A DNA stretch of 64,000 nucleotides from Botryotinia globosa. Lineage: Eukaryota > Ascomycota > Leotiomycetes > Helotiales > Sclerotiniaceae. The first letter of the stretch is position 1, and every line of letters starts with the position of its first letter. A model generated the notes under the pieces. It worked only from the letters and a program-made list of their open reading frames with translations. It did not search any database and had not been told where the DNA came from. The stretch lies in contig RCSZ01000004.1 of the NCBI GenBank assembly GCA_014898425.1, positions 992,001 to 1,056,000 on the forward strand. Reading direction: 5' to 3'. The translations under genes were made by a program, and so were the position numbers. This document shows, piece after piece, positions 37,353 to 48,298 of this stretch.

Positions 37353-38272
37353 CTTTTCAATGTTTATCAATTAAGTATATCTGTGTGTAAGAATGTAAAT
37401 ATAAATGCAAGTAATTTACAACAATAGGAGGAACGAAGTAGTACATATATATCTCTCTTATGTCCCACAACCTCGACTCGCATAACCATACAAAACCGTA
37501 CCATCAACACTTTAGAAACAATCTACCAGACGGTCCGATGAGCGTTCCAACAACGAAAGAAGGGTAACCAGGCAATCCATCAATAGAGTACGATCAAGTT
37601 CATCTTCCATCTCGGTTTCACATGCTATTTTGACATGTTTACAGCTTTGACGACACCAAAACTGTTTGGTTTCGCCTGAAACACGATGCGATGGAACAAG
37701 GGGTGTGTTTCTGAAAATTTCTTGCGAGCTAGTAAGAAGTTTTGCAATTAAGCTATCATCAAAGCTCAATTAATATAATAAATTTCGATAATATGTGGCG
37801 GGGTAGGATAGTATGGGGAAGTGTTCTCTCTTTGGCAAAGCACACGGGGCATTCTCGTACAGAAATGGCCGACTCACCTAATAACTGGGAGCATTTTATT
37901 GCTACTATCCTACTCCCCCTTTTATACACGAACCGATCATGGCCACACCAATCATTTCACAGAAGACCAGGTATAATTTGTATGTAGATAGAGTTTGAAA
38001 GAATGACAAATGCAAACAATCGTTATGCTTGTCTATTAAGTAAAGAATACTGCTCTGTGTAATTTCGACAATACACATTATCGTGGCGTTGTATCTCAAA
38101 GATCAGCTCTATCGAAAGTGTGCCATTATTAAATCTAAAGCCATACCTCGGTAGGTGTCTTTTGACATGCGCCGATGACCACTACTTCTCTCTCTCGCCC
38201 TCTGCTTCGTCCTTTCTTTCTCTCCCATGAACTTCGACTGGCCTAATACCCACTGACTTGATATCAACACAA
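37353..38272. other. Intergenic region with a possible unannotated small minus-strand gene
   Basis: A minus-strand 85-codon frame (37769-37512) is Cys/Glu/Leu-rich (WCRQSCKHVKIACETEMEDE) and looks more protein-like than its surroundings. Upstream, a TATAAAAG box (37926-37919) precedes an ATG at 37894 that runs into a GTGAGT donor. Another frame between them contains CPVCF. These could be exons or remains of one small gene, but no frame-consistent splice was found. Confidence 0.3.
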
Positions 38273-39400
38273 TTATCCTAAAACCTTCAAGCCACCCTTG
38301 GTTTTGCTTCCTGCCTTTTGAATGCCAGCTCCAGTCCTGTCTTTATTACCTTGTCCTCCATCATTCCTATTACCACCTTTACCCTTATTCTTGTTATTCT
38401 TTCCATGTTTGTTGTCCTTGGGTGTAACAGCCTTGATCTCAGTAGTACTTCTTCTCAAAAGAACAGGATGACTACCGATATATTTTCCTTGCATATCCCT
38501 AGCAGCTTGAAAGAAATCATCTCCATCACTAAAACTAACAAATCCATATCCTTTACTTTTCGTAGTACGTTTATCTCGAATGACTCGTGCTTTTTGTAAA
38601 GATGTCCAGCGAGAAAATGCCTTGTGTAAAGATTCATCAGTAACTTCACCAGCAAGATTACCAACGAAAAGGCGAAAATGAGAAGGATCCCATTCAAGAA
38701 GGGAAGAATCTGTCCATTGTGAACCGCCACCCGTTCGTACAACTGTCTTTTGATTGGTCTTAGAATCCGATACAATTGCTGCGACACCTGTATCATTATG
38801 CGCGGCGTTTGTGATTGCTTGTGAAGTCATACTAGGTCCAGTCTCGGTTCTGCCTAATGGTGTCGCATTCGCATTCGATGCTGATGTTGAAACTTCTCCA
38901 GTCGCTGGGTATTTTCGAACAGCTCCAGTATAACCATTATTGGAGGCAGAAGTCGCATTTGCATCCTTTCCGGCGTATGCGCTTTGCCATTGTGCTATCT
39001 GTGCTGCCATCTCTGGGTCTTCATCAAATCCACCCATACCACGTCCTGCAGATGCTGTCGGTGGCGCGAAGGGATTTCGAATTTGTGGTGCAGCTCCATA
39101 TGCAGCTTCTTGTTGTGGTGCAGCAGGATATGGATTATATGGTTGAGGTTGTTGATAAGCAGTGGGGGGTTGTTGAAAGCCTTGATAGCTTGGTTGTACC
39201 GGAGCAGCTACTGATCTGGGAGCAAAACCAGTAAAGCCGCCATATCCTCCCGATGCAGGAGGTCTCGATGGACCATTATTGTTATTGCTAAAGGCAGGTT
39301 TGAAACCGGCTTGCGGATTTGTGGATGGAGGTGGTCGAGCGGGCAAGGAGGGATGTGGCGAAGGAGTGGATTTGATACCTGGTGGTGGTGGATAGGACAT
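38273..39400 (-). CDS. RBM42-like RNA-binding protein with one RRM
   Basis: A single exon encodes 375 residues. The N-terminal half is Pro/Gln/Ala/Gly-rich and disordered. The RRM spans about residues 243-318 with RNP2 RLFVGNLAG and RNP1 KGYGFVSF. The segment just before it (LLEWDPSHFRLFVGNL) and the RDKRTTKSKGYGF spacing match the RBM42 family, which is linked to pre-mRNA splicing and mRNP complexes in animals and has one member in most ascomycetes. The C-terminus is Lys/Gly/Asn-rich (KHGKNNKNKGKGG). It should be nuclear. It is divergently transcribed from the 6-phosphogluconate dehydrogenase gene about 2 kb away. Confidence 0.9.
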   Translation of the reverse strand: MSYPPPPGIKSTPSPHPSLPARPPPSTNPQAGFKPAFSNNNNGPSRPPASGGYGGFTGFAPRSVAAPVQPSYQGFQQPPTAYQQPQPYNPYPAAPQQEAAYGAAPQIRNPFAPPTASAGRGMGGFDEDPEMAAQIAQWQSAYAGKDANATSASNNGYTGAVRKYPATGEVSTSASNANATPLGRTETGPSMTSQAITNAAHNDTGVAAIVSDSKTNQKTVVRTGGGSQWTDSSLLEWDPSHFRLFVGNLAGEVTDESLHKAFSRWTSLQKARVIRDKRTTKSKGYGFVSFSDGDDFFQAARDMQGKYIGSHPVLLRRSTTEIKAVTPKDNKHGKNNKNKGKGGNRNDGGQGNKDRTGAGIQKAGSKTKGGLKVLG

Positions 39401-41387
39401 GATGAATTGCTGTACGTATATATCTCTTGATGAGTGTTTAGACGTACCTTTGCGCTTTCAAAACGCACTGGTTATCCCAAACCGAAACTGAATAGTTCTT
39501 GCGTGCAGAACTCTATCGTGAATGTTGCGAACTTCCCTGATGTAGATATCTTATGATTTGTTGTCAAGTGGCGTTGAAATGTGCGCGTCGGGTATTTGAA
39601 AGGCTGATATGGTTGTGATACCTAGGTAGGTAGGTAGTTTATGATTTGGCAATGCGACCGACGTTGTTGTCTACCTACGATGAGGCGCCGAGCATGCACG
39701 AATCTAGAATTATTTTACAGCACGTGATAGATAGTTAGTCAGCTTGTACATTGCGCATGGTGGCATTAGCTGACCTTGCTGACTCAGTAATTAGTAAGTA
39801 GTGTTGTGTTGCCTTAAAGCGTGGGCTCTAAAATGATGTTTCGGGCCGATCGGAAAGTTGAATTTCCCGGTAGTTTTATTAGCTTGGGTGGGGTGAACTA
39901 CGACATATGGATACATACCTAGGTACCTAGTAAGAAATGTCAAGACTCATCAGTCACTCAACAGCCACTTGGCTCGTCATAACTGTTGGTGGTGAGAAGA
40001 AAACGGAAACATGTAGAAGTTAGAAGTCAGAAGTCTAGATTTCTAGAATTTCCATAAACGAGGACCTGAGTTGGAAGAGTTGGTTGACGAGGATGGAGAT
40101 TGTCCTTTGTAGATGAGTGTACACTGTACATAGTACATACTGTACTACATGTACAGACAGAGTAGTGTGCCTTGCGTGTGGTACAAACTTAGCAACCGGA
40201 GGAATGACCAGAACAGAAGTGGGGTGGAGGGGACTGACAAGTTACAACTTACAACTTGAAGTTACAAGACCAACAAACCGACACAGTCACACAGAGGAGC
40301 AGGAATGGTCGTTCAACGGAAAATCTGGTGGCAGCTGGACTCTGTAGCAGCGTAGCCAGCACGAGTAGACATGATTGGTATAAATCTTTCACTGGAAAGA
40401 CCAATGATCAATATCAAATTCGATGCATAATCTAATCATGAGGCGTCACCGAGCAAAGAAATGTCTCATAAGCCACCTGTCCAATGTCCATGAATACGTA
40501 ATCCTACCTACACATCGATCATAAACATATAGCTTTTCAACCATTGTCTATACCTACCTTGCAAGGTACTGGACATATTCAACAAAGCCATATTTATTAT
40601 TAATTTGGATCCCCGGACGAAAGATCTCTTCTCTTCTCTTCTCTTCTCGATACAGCTTCACCGAAGATGTCAACGAGGGACGAGTTAGTAAGGAGGGGTA
40701 ATGCGCTCAACCAATCAATGTCGTGGCATCAAATTAATTGACCCAAAGAGTTAAATGATTAAAGAATCTTAGATCGAATTAATCCACTGCTGATCCAATC
40801 ATTTTCTCTCCTACTCTGTACATGATAATATTCCTCTACTCCGGACATCGTATCGTCTCCAACAAGTTCTTCCGAAAACAGCTCGTCGGCGTTTGTATTC
40901 TTGGGAGACTTTGGGGGGAATATCTCATCCAACTTCCAAGCAAGGTAAGGAAGAAGAGATAGAATCTAGGTATCTTAGGAACGAAAGGGTCGAGTACGGA
41001 GAACGAACATGAACACAGGAAATAGTAATAGCGGTGCCGGTGCTTCTGAAGTAAGTTAAACCAAGAAAATGACAAGAGAGCTTTGCTTTGCTTTGCTTTG
41101 CTTTGCTTTACTTTACTTTACTTTGCCCTGCTTTGCCCTGCTTTGCCCTGCTTTGCCCCTCCTTTTTATAAAATGGTTGTTTTCAAAAAGGCCCAACCAT
41201 CATCTTTCATTACTTAACCCATCCATCTCTTTCCTACCTCTTATATCTTAGTCTCCCTCTTCATTCCTTCCCCCCCATTTCTTCCGACCAACAAACTAAT
41301 TCTCAACTCTTTTGCCAACAACAATCATTGAAATATCATCAGGATAAATTCAATCAACGTTTAATTCATCTACAAAACCATCTCAAG
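39401..41387. promoter_or_regulatory. Divergent intergenic region between the RBM42-like gene and gnd1
   Basis: Contains two perfect TACCTAGGTA palindromes (39619-39628 and 39916-39925), a GTACA-rich stretch near 40118-40155, TCTCT runs near 40625-40650 and a CTTTG/CCCTG array (41082-41160). An ATG-led 14-codon frame at 41009-41050 ends exactly at a GTAAGT donor, so a spliced 5' leader with an upstream ORF is possible for gnd1. The last ~150 bp before the gnd1 ATG are pyrimidine-rich, as in strongly expressed fungal genes. Confidence 0.5.
39619..39628. promoter_or_regulatory. TACCTAGGTA palindrome (one of five perfect copies)
   Basis: A perfect 10-bp palindrome upstream of the RBM42-like gene. 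Other perfect copies: 9522-9531, 27490-27499, 39916-39925 and 47890-47899, all intergenic; 47580-47589 differs at one base. A palindrome suits a dimeric transcription factor, but no factor is known to me for it here. Confidence 0.45.
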
Positions 41388-43210
41388 ATGTCTGCACCAG
41401 AAGCAACGTAAGTATTCATTCATACTCTTTATATACATTCCACAAAAGACATGTTCCCCTCCACGTCGTCGTTGCAGAAAATAATACCCCGCCATCAAAC
41501 ACCTTTTCTTCTCACATCAACCAGACCAACAAATATAACCTTCAAATATACTGACTGACAATGATTCAGCGGAGATTTCGGCCTCATCGGCTTGGCCGTT
41601 ATGGGTCAAAACATTATCCTTAACGCTGCCGATCACGGCTTCAACGTTATTGCTTTCAACCGTACCACATCAAAGGTTGATCGTTTCCTCGAGAATGAGG
41701 CTAAGGGTATGTCAATGTTCCTATCTCTCCTTTGGCAGATGATGAGAATCAAAAATCTAACCATGGCGAATCTTTATAGGAAAATCCATCGAGGGTGCAC
41801 ACTCAATTGAAGAGTTCTGCGCCAAGTTGAAGAAACCCCGTCGTATCATGCTCTTGGTCATGGCTGGTAAGCCAGTTGACGACTTCATTGAGACCATCCT
41901 CCCACACATTGAGGAAGGTGATATCATCATTGATGGTGGTAACTCACATTTCCCCGATACCAACCGTAGAACAAAATACTTGGCTCAAAAGGGTATCCGT
42001 TACGTTGGTAGCGGTGTTTCCGGTGGTGAAGAGGGTGCCAGATATGGTCCATCTTTGATGCCTGGTGGAAACGAGGAGGCTTGGCCATACATTAAGGATG
42101 TTTTCCAAAGCATCGCTGCCAAATCTGATGGTGAGGCGTGCTGTGAGTGGGTTGGTGACGAGGGTGCTGGTCACTACGTCAAGATGGTTCACAACGGCAT
42201 TGAGTATGGTGACATGCAACTCATTTGCGAAGTAAGTAAATCTCCAGTCATCATCTCCAAAGTTCTTGACTAACTTTAATAGGCTTATGATATCATGAAG
42301 CGTGGTCTTGGTATGCAAGACAAGGAAATTGGTGATGTTTTCGCCGAATGGAACAAGGGTGTCCTCGATTCATTCTTGGTCGAAATTACCCGTGATATTA
42401 TGTACTTCAACGATGATGATGGAACCCCACTTCTCGAGAAGATTATGGATTCCGCTGGACAAAAGGGTACCGGAAAGTGGACTGCCATTAACGCTCTCGA
42501 CCTCGGAATGCCAGTTACTTTGATTGCCGAATCCGTCCTTTCCCGTTGTCTTTCATCCCTCAAGGAGGAGCGTACTCGTGCCTCCAAGGTCCTCTCTTAC
42601 GTCGGACGATCAAACAAATTCGAGGGTGACAGGAAGCAATTCCTCGAGGATTTGGAGCAAGCTTTGTATGCTTCAAAGATTATTTCATACGCTCAAGGTT
42701 TCATGCTTATGCAAGAGGTATGATAAGATCCCAATCCTCAATAATTTGTTGATACTAATGATATTTTAGGCTGCCAAGGAATTCAAGTGGAAGCTCAACA
42801 AGCCATCCATTGCTTTGATGTGGAGAGGTGGATGCATTATCAGATCCGTTTTCCTTAAGGATATCACAGCCGCTTACCGTGCTGATGATAACTTGGAGAA
42901 CTTGTTGTTCAGTGATTTCTTCAACAAGGCTATCCACAAGGCTCAGCCAGGATGGAGAGATGTTGTTTCCAAGGCTGCCCTTATGGGTATTCCAACCCCA
43001 GCGTTCTCCACTGCTTTGTCTTGGTTCGATGGTTACCGTACCAAGGATCTCCCAGCCAACCTTCTCCAAGCTCAAAGAGATTACTTCGGTGCCCACACCT
43101 TCAAGATCAAGCCAGAGCACGCCTCTGAGAAATACCCAATCGGAAAGGATATTCACGTCAACTGGACTGGACGTGGAGGAAACGTTTCCGCTTCTACTTA
43201 CCAAGCATAA
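41388..43210 (+). CDS. gnd1: 6-phosphogluconate dehydrogenase, decarboxylating
   Basis: Five exons (41388-41407, 41570-41706, 41780-42231, 42283-42717, 42770-43210) encode 494 residues, matching the family length. It oxidises 6-phosphogluconate to ribulose-5-phosphate, CO2 and NADPH in the cytosolic oxidative pentose phosphate pathway. Motifs: the Rossmann GLAVMGQN near residue 13, [11 protein letters not shown] (NADP site), [25 protein letters not shown], the signature [21 protein letters not shown], the catalytic-lysine block [17 protein letters not shown], and C-terminal [14 protein letters not shown]. The first exon is only 20 bp, ending in a split Thr codon, with a 162-bp first intron typical of this gene in filamentous fungi. 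Codon use is biased to C-ending optimal codons, in line with high expression. Confidence 0.98.
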
Positions 43211-45363
43211 ATTGGACATATTTTTTATTGATGGGAAAGATAGCGCATTGGCGATTCATGCCTAAAATTGGCGACAGGGGAAATGTATTTAGACTACGCA
43301 TGCAATGAATGAAATGAAATGGTACATGAATTAATTTATTTGATGGTTTACGTTGCCCTATTGTCATTATTTACGCCGTGAAACTGATACTCTTGATAAA
43401 TTCTCATTATGGTCCCTGGAGTCAAAGATTTATTGATTATATTCGTCGCTGCCGGGGACAATGGATGAGGAGATTGGGACTATGAGAAGAGAGGAGAGTG
43501 TGAGTATGAACAAAGAATAGTAGATTGTGAGGAGAAGGTGAACGAACTTACTTGGGACTATCCAAACCACAATCACCACGTTGAATCATCACCTCATTTT
43601 CCAGTCCCTCACCTAACGACGATACCCCTCCCTCTTCTTCTTCTACATTTCTCAATCACCAATTCTCGCACTCATACCTCTTGTCCCGCCCCCGACTAAT
43701 CTCGCGAATTCGTAGATTGGTTCTCGTAGCATGGGTATGCATCCAGGCGGTGGAAAAACACCCACAATAGGATGACTGGAAAAAGGGAAATGGGGAAGAG
43801 GGGGAAAGAAAAGCTCTTCGGAGTTGGAGTTGATGGATGAGTATTTCAAGAGTAATTACTGCGAGGGGAGTAGAGTTGGATGATGGAACATTGGTTGAGA
43901 ATAGGTGGGTGCTTGGCGAATTATAATTGATTGGTCAATGGTCTCATTTCAGATTTACGGGCTGCCTAGAAACTGAAAGATGCTCACAACCTGAGATTCC
44001 CAAGGGAGTTGTTGCGAGTGGTCGAGAAAGAAGGAGAGATATAACCTTGGGGATAGAGGGTCCATGGATTAGGTTTGGGATCGAACGAGACGGGCCATCG
44101 CTTGTTTTCTAGGATGTGGATGGATTTGGAATCTCGTATGGTGGATAGAGAGGACTGCTCGGTAGCTGGGTATAGTACGATAATTGGGAATCTTCCTTTG
44201 CTGGAGGAACATTTCGATAGTGTATTGTGCTGTGCGTCTTTCTTGAAGATGAATCTTGTTGTCACTCGCGCGTTTGGCACTTGCGGGGGAATCAGAAGTG
44301 TTTATGGCTGAAGAACGTACAAGATTGTGAAATATCTGTTGAACATACGAGGCGTTTGAGATAGATATCGCTTCCCCCGCGCGATCTTCAGTTCGAGTGT
44401 CTTCCTGATCTGTGGGTTGTACTCTGCTTGATACCATTACTGGGCTAAACGTGTTAGAAAGATAGTTGGGCGTGGAAAACCAAAGATTGTATGTGAAGAA
44501 TGCAATGAGAAAAATCGTTGGTTAGTCTGGGATTCAGTATTTCGTCGGATTGAGGACTTGTGTCTCTCAAGTGATGTCTAGATTTACGGGATTATGGCTC
44601 GTTGCCAAGAAAATTAGCTGTGTTGCACAGTTAGAATCCTTTCGATACACTCTACCCAGATCTATATAGAGATGGTCTCGAAGCCTTGGAAGCCTCGGAA
44701 CTCTTTCATAGAATTAGGAATATGGAAACCGATGTGGCTTGACTTCATCTATTTTTGAGGTGCTGTTTGATCTCACATTGAAGTTAGAATTTGTGATTCT
44801 AAGACTTGTGGTGAAATCCGCGTGGAGGGGCGAGAGAACTCGACGAAGATTGTCGCCTGCTTGATCTATTTTCTTCATACGGAAAGTCTTGAAGATGATT
44901 TAGATGGACTTATTGGATAGAAATGAGAACAACGGGTTGAAAGCTTTTGGTCATCGTCTGAAGGAGTTCTGAAATCTTTTCGAAACCAGCTTGAGAGTCA
45001 CTGTTAATATTTCTAACCTCTCACAATCAGACTTGAAATTTGAAAAGTAAATATCTGAAATCATTGAGAATATGTCTCGACGTAGGTATCTTCTAGATTT
45101 CTTGTAAGATTCTGGCAACATCGAGACTTTTTGATGTTTATGTTTCCAAGTCGGCCTTGCTCGCCATCACTTTTACTTCTTTCCTCGCCTCACCTCGCCT
45201 CGCCTCACCTCACTACTCTTCACTTGAAATAGTTCTCAACGACAGCAATCCAATCGATTGGTCAAACAGAATAGCGTTTAGCTTGCCCACACCAAACAAA
45301 ATTTTGATAAAATCAAAATATTGATCGATCTCCCCTTTCAAAACCTACACCACATAACCCAAA
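43211..45363. other. Intergenic region, no firm gene
   Basis: gnd1 3' flank and about 2 kb of unassigned DNA. A minus-strand ATG frame of 122 codons (44437-44069) starts in fairly protein-like sequence (SNASYVQQIFHNL) and meets a GTACGT site, but the second half looks non-coding. I do not annotate it as a gene. Confidence 0.45.
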
Positions 45364-46486
45364 ATGGCGCTGTACGAAAAATACGAAACCACATGGCCCG
45401 CCATGCGGGAAATCATGAAAGCTGATGACTTCAAAGTAACATTGGCTACCGTCGAAGCAAGCAGGGCTAAATGGACTGCCACCGTCAATAACAAAGCCAT
45501 TTATGCCGACTATCATTCGCAAGTCAAAACGTACTACGTGAAAAATTGATGTGGCTCGATCTGTGTAAGATGATCATTTTGAATGAAATATCAAATACGG
45601 ATACTAATAATTTTCTAGTCAAAAGTTATCCTTTTCCTGGAGTCAAGCCTAAGCCCATTGCGCATGCTGTGACGACACCAATCGCACGTACAACAGCAGG
45701 CAGGAGCTCTGAATCGACTAGCGGCGATAAAGCATCCAAAGCTGCATCTGCTGCCAAAAATGACGCCTGAATAACAAGCCCAAGGTCGATCCTAGACTTG
45801 CAGGCAGAAGTAATACCGCCATCACTGGTCAATCTTCTGTGTAAGAAGAGGTGAACACACCCCAGACTCAATCTCACGCTGTCCCATCGCCTTCAGAAAT
45901 CGTGGGAAATAGCGAGGACGTCCAATAACGGCAGGGATGTGGCCAATGAGCAGAAAATCTGTCACCGAAACCGTCGTCACCAGCGGGTTTACATCCTACT
46001 TCGGAAAAGATTCCTTGTGCTGACGCTGCCGCTCATAGTCCATCAATCGAATCATCTGCAGGCAAGCGAAAGAGAACAACTTCCGATCTTGACGCATTAC
46101 CACAAAGAGAGACGGCGGTAACGGAGCAAACAAAACGCCTCAAGCTTCAACAGTCGTCACAATTGGACACGATGAAGCAGCTCTGGGACCGGCCTCGCTA
46201 TAGCATATCCGTCCCGGCAAGCCCCACCGTTGTCGAAATGTTGATGTCACGTAAGGCGGCAGTAGAAAAGCACTTTGGAGTTCGATTTGAATATGGTCTT
46301 CATAAGGAAGAGCTTATATTCTACTGCGAACCTGTTGATATCGGAAGTATGACTTACAACGATGCCGTTGAGCTCTGTGAGCCAGCTTTCAAGTTTCTTA
46401 ATGAGTTCTTGCGAAACTCGTTTGGAAAATCGGGGTGCATTGATGACTATCTCAAGTCAGGTAACTGGGTCACCAAAGAGAAGTAA
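45364..46486 (+). pseudogene. Decaying gene of unknown function with several in-frame stops
   Basis: Not recognised. A protein-like opening (MALYEKYETTWPAMREIM) runs to TGA at 45547. After a candidate intron ending TTTCTAG (about 45619), a Lys/Pro/Ala/Ser-rich frame continues to TGA at 45768. A shift by one base then gives a frame that stays open to 46486 except for TAA at 45842, TAA at 45926 and TGA at 45947, all exactly in phase with each other. Its C-terminal 107 codons are dense coding-like sequence (FGVRFEYGLHKEELIFYCEP) with a basic nuclear-localisation-like GKRKRTTSD before it. The TAA stops could derive from CAA and the TGA from CGA by C-to-T change. No GT-AG intron I could find removes the stops without breaking frame. 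Confidence 0.6.
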
Positions 46487-46905
46487 GAAAGAGTACATTG
46501 GTACTCTAGTGCCGATACTCATCTTCAGGACAGAGGTGCTCGGAATAAACAAGCCAATTGCTCGCTGTTCTGATCTTCATCCATCTCTTCCCCTTTACAA
46601 TCATCACTTAAGATCGTTCATTTTTCTTTTCTGTTCCTTGCGTTTTTTTAATTGCTTTTATTGGCGCTCGATGGACTTCTATGTCCTTTCAACTTTTCTT
46701 GGGGTTTCACATGCCTTTTTTGGGGCTCAAAGGATCTACTTATCTCCTTCATATGGACTTTTTTAGGTCCACTATACCTCTCTAGGGGTACAGGGCTTAG
46801 TACCCGTTTATTGTTTGTTTTCCTCTTAACTTGTAATTATTTTGTAGCGTGGAATGAATATAAATCATACTCCGCCACTCTTAAAGTCCGGAAAATCACT
46901 ACAAG
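46487..46905. other. Short intergenic region
   Basis: Lies between two pseudogenes. Plus-strand T-rich DNA with no motif. Confidence 0.5.
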
Positions 46906-47434
46906 CTAGTAGGATGAGAATGCCACTTGATCCATGTGACATGTTATTCCAGAGCTGAGACTAATTTTATTGCATGGCATCAAAGTAGTAGCAGACTGTG
47001 CCGACTTAAGAGTCAGGAGAGATTGCAAACTTTGTAGCTCTATCCTGGACTCCATAAAAGGACTAGAAGTGAGATCTCCCTCCACGAATTCTTCCGCGAT
47101 ATACGGCGCAAGAGCAATCTTTCCAACGCCCAATCTTGGTATGCTTGAGGAGGTATTGGAGCACAGTAGCCTCTTTTTCCACCTTCTCGGTGCGATAGAG
47201 CGATCGAACTAATGCAGCGAAACGAACAATGGCCTGGGCGCCATCATTATATGTGGCGCGATAAGTAACGTTGGATCCTCCAGTCTTCCACCGAACGGCA
47301 GTGAGCCCATTACCAGGCCGATACTTCCACGAAAGTTGGCAGGGAATTGGTTGTAACTCAGATTGTAATATTCTTCGGAACCGTACCATAAGGTTTCTCT
47401 GTTGTTCCTTCTGAGCTACGGAATCAAAATGCAT
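46906..47434 (-). pseudogene. Truncated APH/choline-kinase-like phosphotransferase remnant
   Basis: The minus strand carries the N-terminal part of a fungal aminoglycoside-phosphotransferase-like kinase: a WKYRPGNGLTAVRWK start, a glycine-rich NVTYRATYNDGAQAIVRF strand pair, then EKVEKEATVLQYLLKHTKI. The next conserved block, GVGKIALAPYIAEEFVEGDL, lies in a different frame, with the shift near 47128. The sequence then ends at 46906, far before the catalytic HGD and DW motifs that members of this family have. It is thus both frameshifted and truncated and cannot be an active kinase. The sequence at the shift (ACCAAGATTGGGC) reads meaningfully in both frames, as expected after a short deletion between repeated CCAAGATT words. 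Confidence 0.7.
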
Positions 47435-48298
47435 GATTCTCTCGAGCTATTATTACCCGAGCCAGCCACCCATTCGGACTTTGGCAGCGTAACAAACTGA
47501 AACTGGCAGCAAGGCTGAAAAGAAAGAGTCGTGAATTTGATGGCGAGCCGAGTGCGGCAATTACATGAAGATACCTACCTACCTAGGTGGTTCAGGAAGT
47601 TCTCCCCATGAAACTAGGAGCAGCCGCATAGAGGAACCATATCACGTGATCCCCAGCAAACGCTTTTCCAACCCTTCTACTTTCTCTTTCAAGCGTTGCA
47701 GAAACGATGTTGGGCAGCGTTATCTAATATCAGACGTCCCCGCTAATGTTATCGAGTGAACATGCAGTTAAGTGAACGGCGAGGAAGATTGGTAGTTCCA
47801 CGATATTTACCATTAACCACACTCACACCATTGGTCAATGTTGAACAATTTTACTCTTCCAAATCTCATCAGGATACAGCCATAATACCTACCTAGGTAT
47901 TGATAGCACTTCTCATCCCTGCTCTTGAACAAGGGTTGCGGCGCGTCTGTGCAAATCACCCTAAATCACCCCAAATCACAACCTCGTAATCGCCAAACTC
48001 GTGCTCCAGATGAGGAAGGTCGCGCGTCGCACCAGCATTGTGGGTTTCACATGATCGGATGGTGAAATGTTTTATTCACCTCAAAATTATTGACTATCTG
48101 TCCATCCATCTAATTTTCTAGAACTATTTGTGATTTCATGAGAGGAAGAGATTCAACCTTATTAATCGCTCATCCAGCCCTTGTTTTTGTGTGGATTGGA
48201 CAATTCGACACCGGATATTTTCGGAACCTCGGTATCACGTTCATTTACGGACAGCGTGATTGTTTGTCAACAACTATCTTCAACAGCTAGAATTTGAG
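47435..48298. promoter_or_regulatory. Upstream region of the sphingoid-base kinase
   Basis: Contains a CTACCTACCTAGGTGG run (47575-47590) and a perfect TACCTAGGTA palindrome (47890-47899) about 400 bp before the kinase start. No gene is seen. Confidence 0.4.

Noticed and set aside
44060..44110. tRNA-like B-box word (CGTTCGATCCC) on the minus strand
   Set aside because: No matching A box, cloverleaf or acceptor stem could be drawn. I found no tRNA elsewhere by eye; a covariance-model scan such as tRNAscan-SE would decide.
44069..44437. 122-codon minus-strand ATG frame upstream of gnd1 3' flank
   Set aside because: First third looks protein-like, but the rest does not and no supported splice was found; not annotated as a gene.
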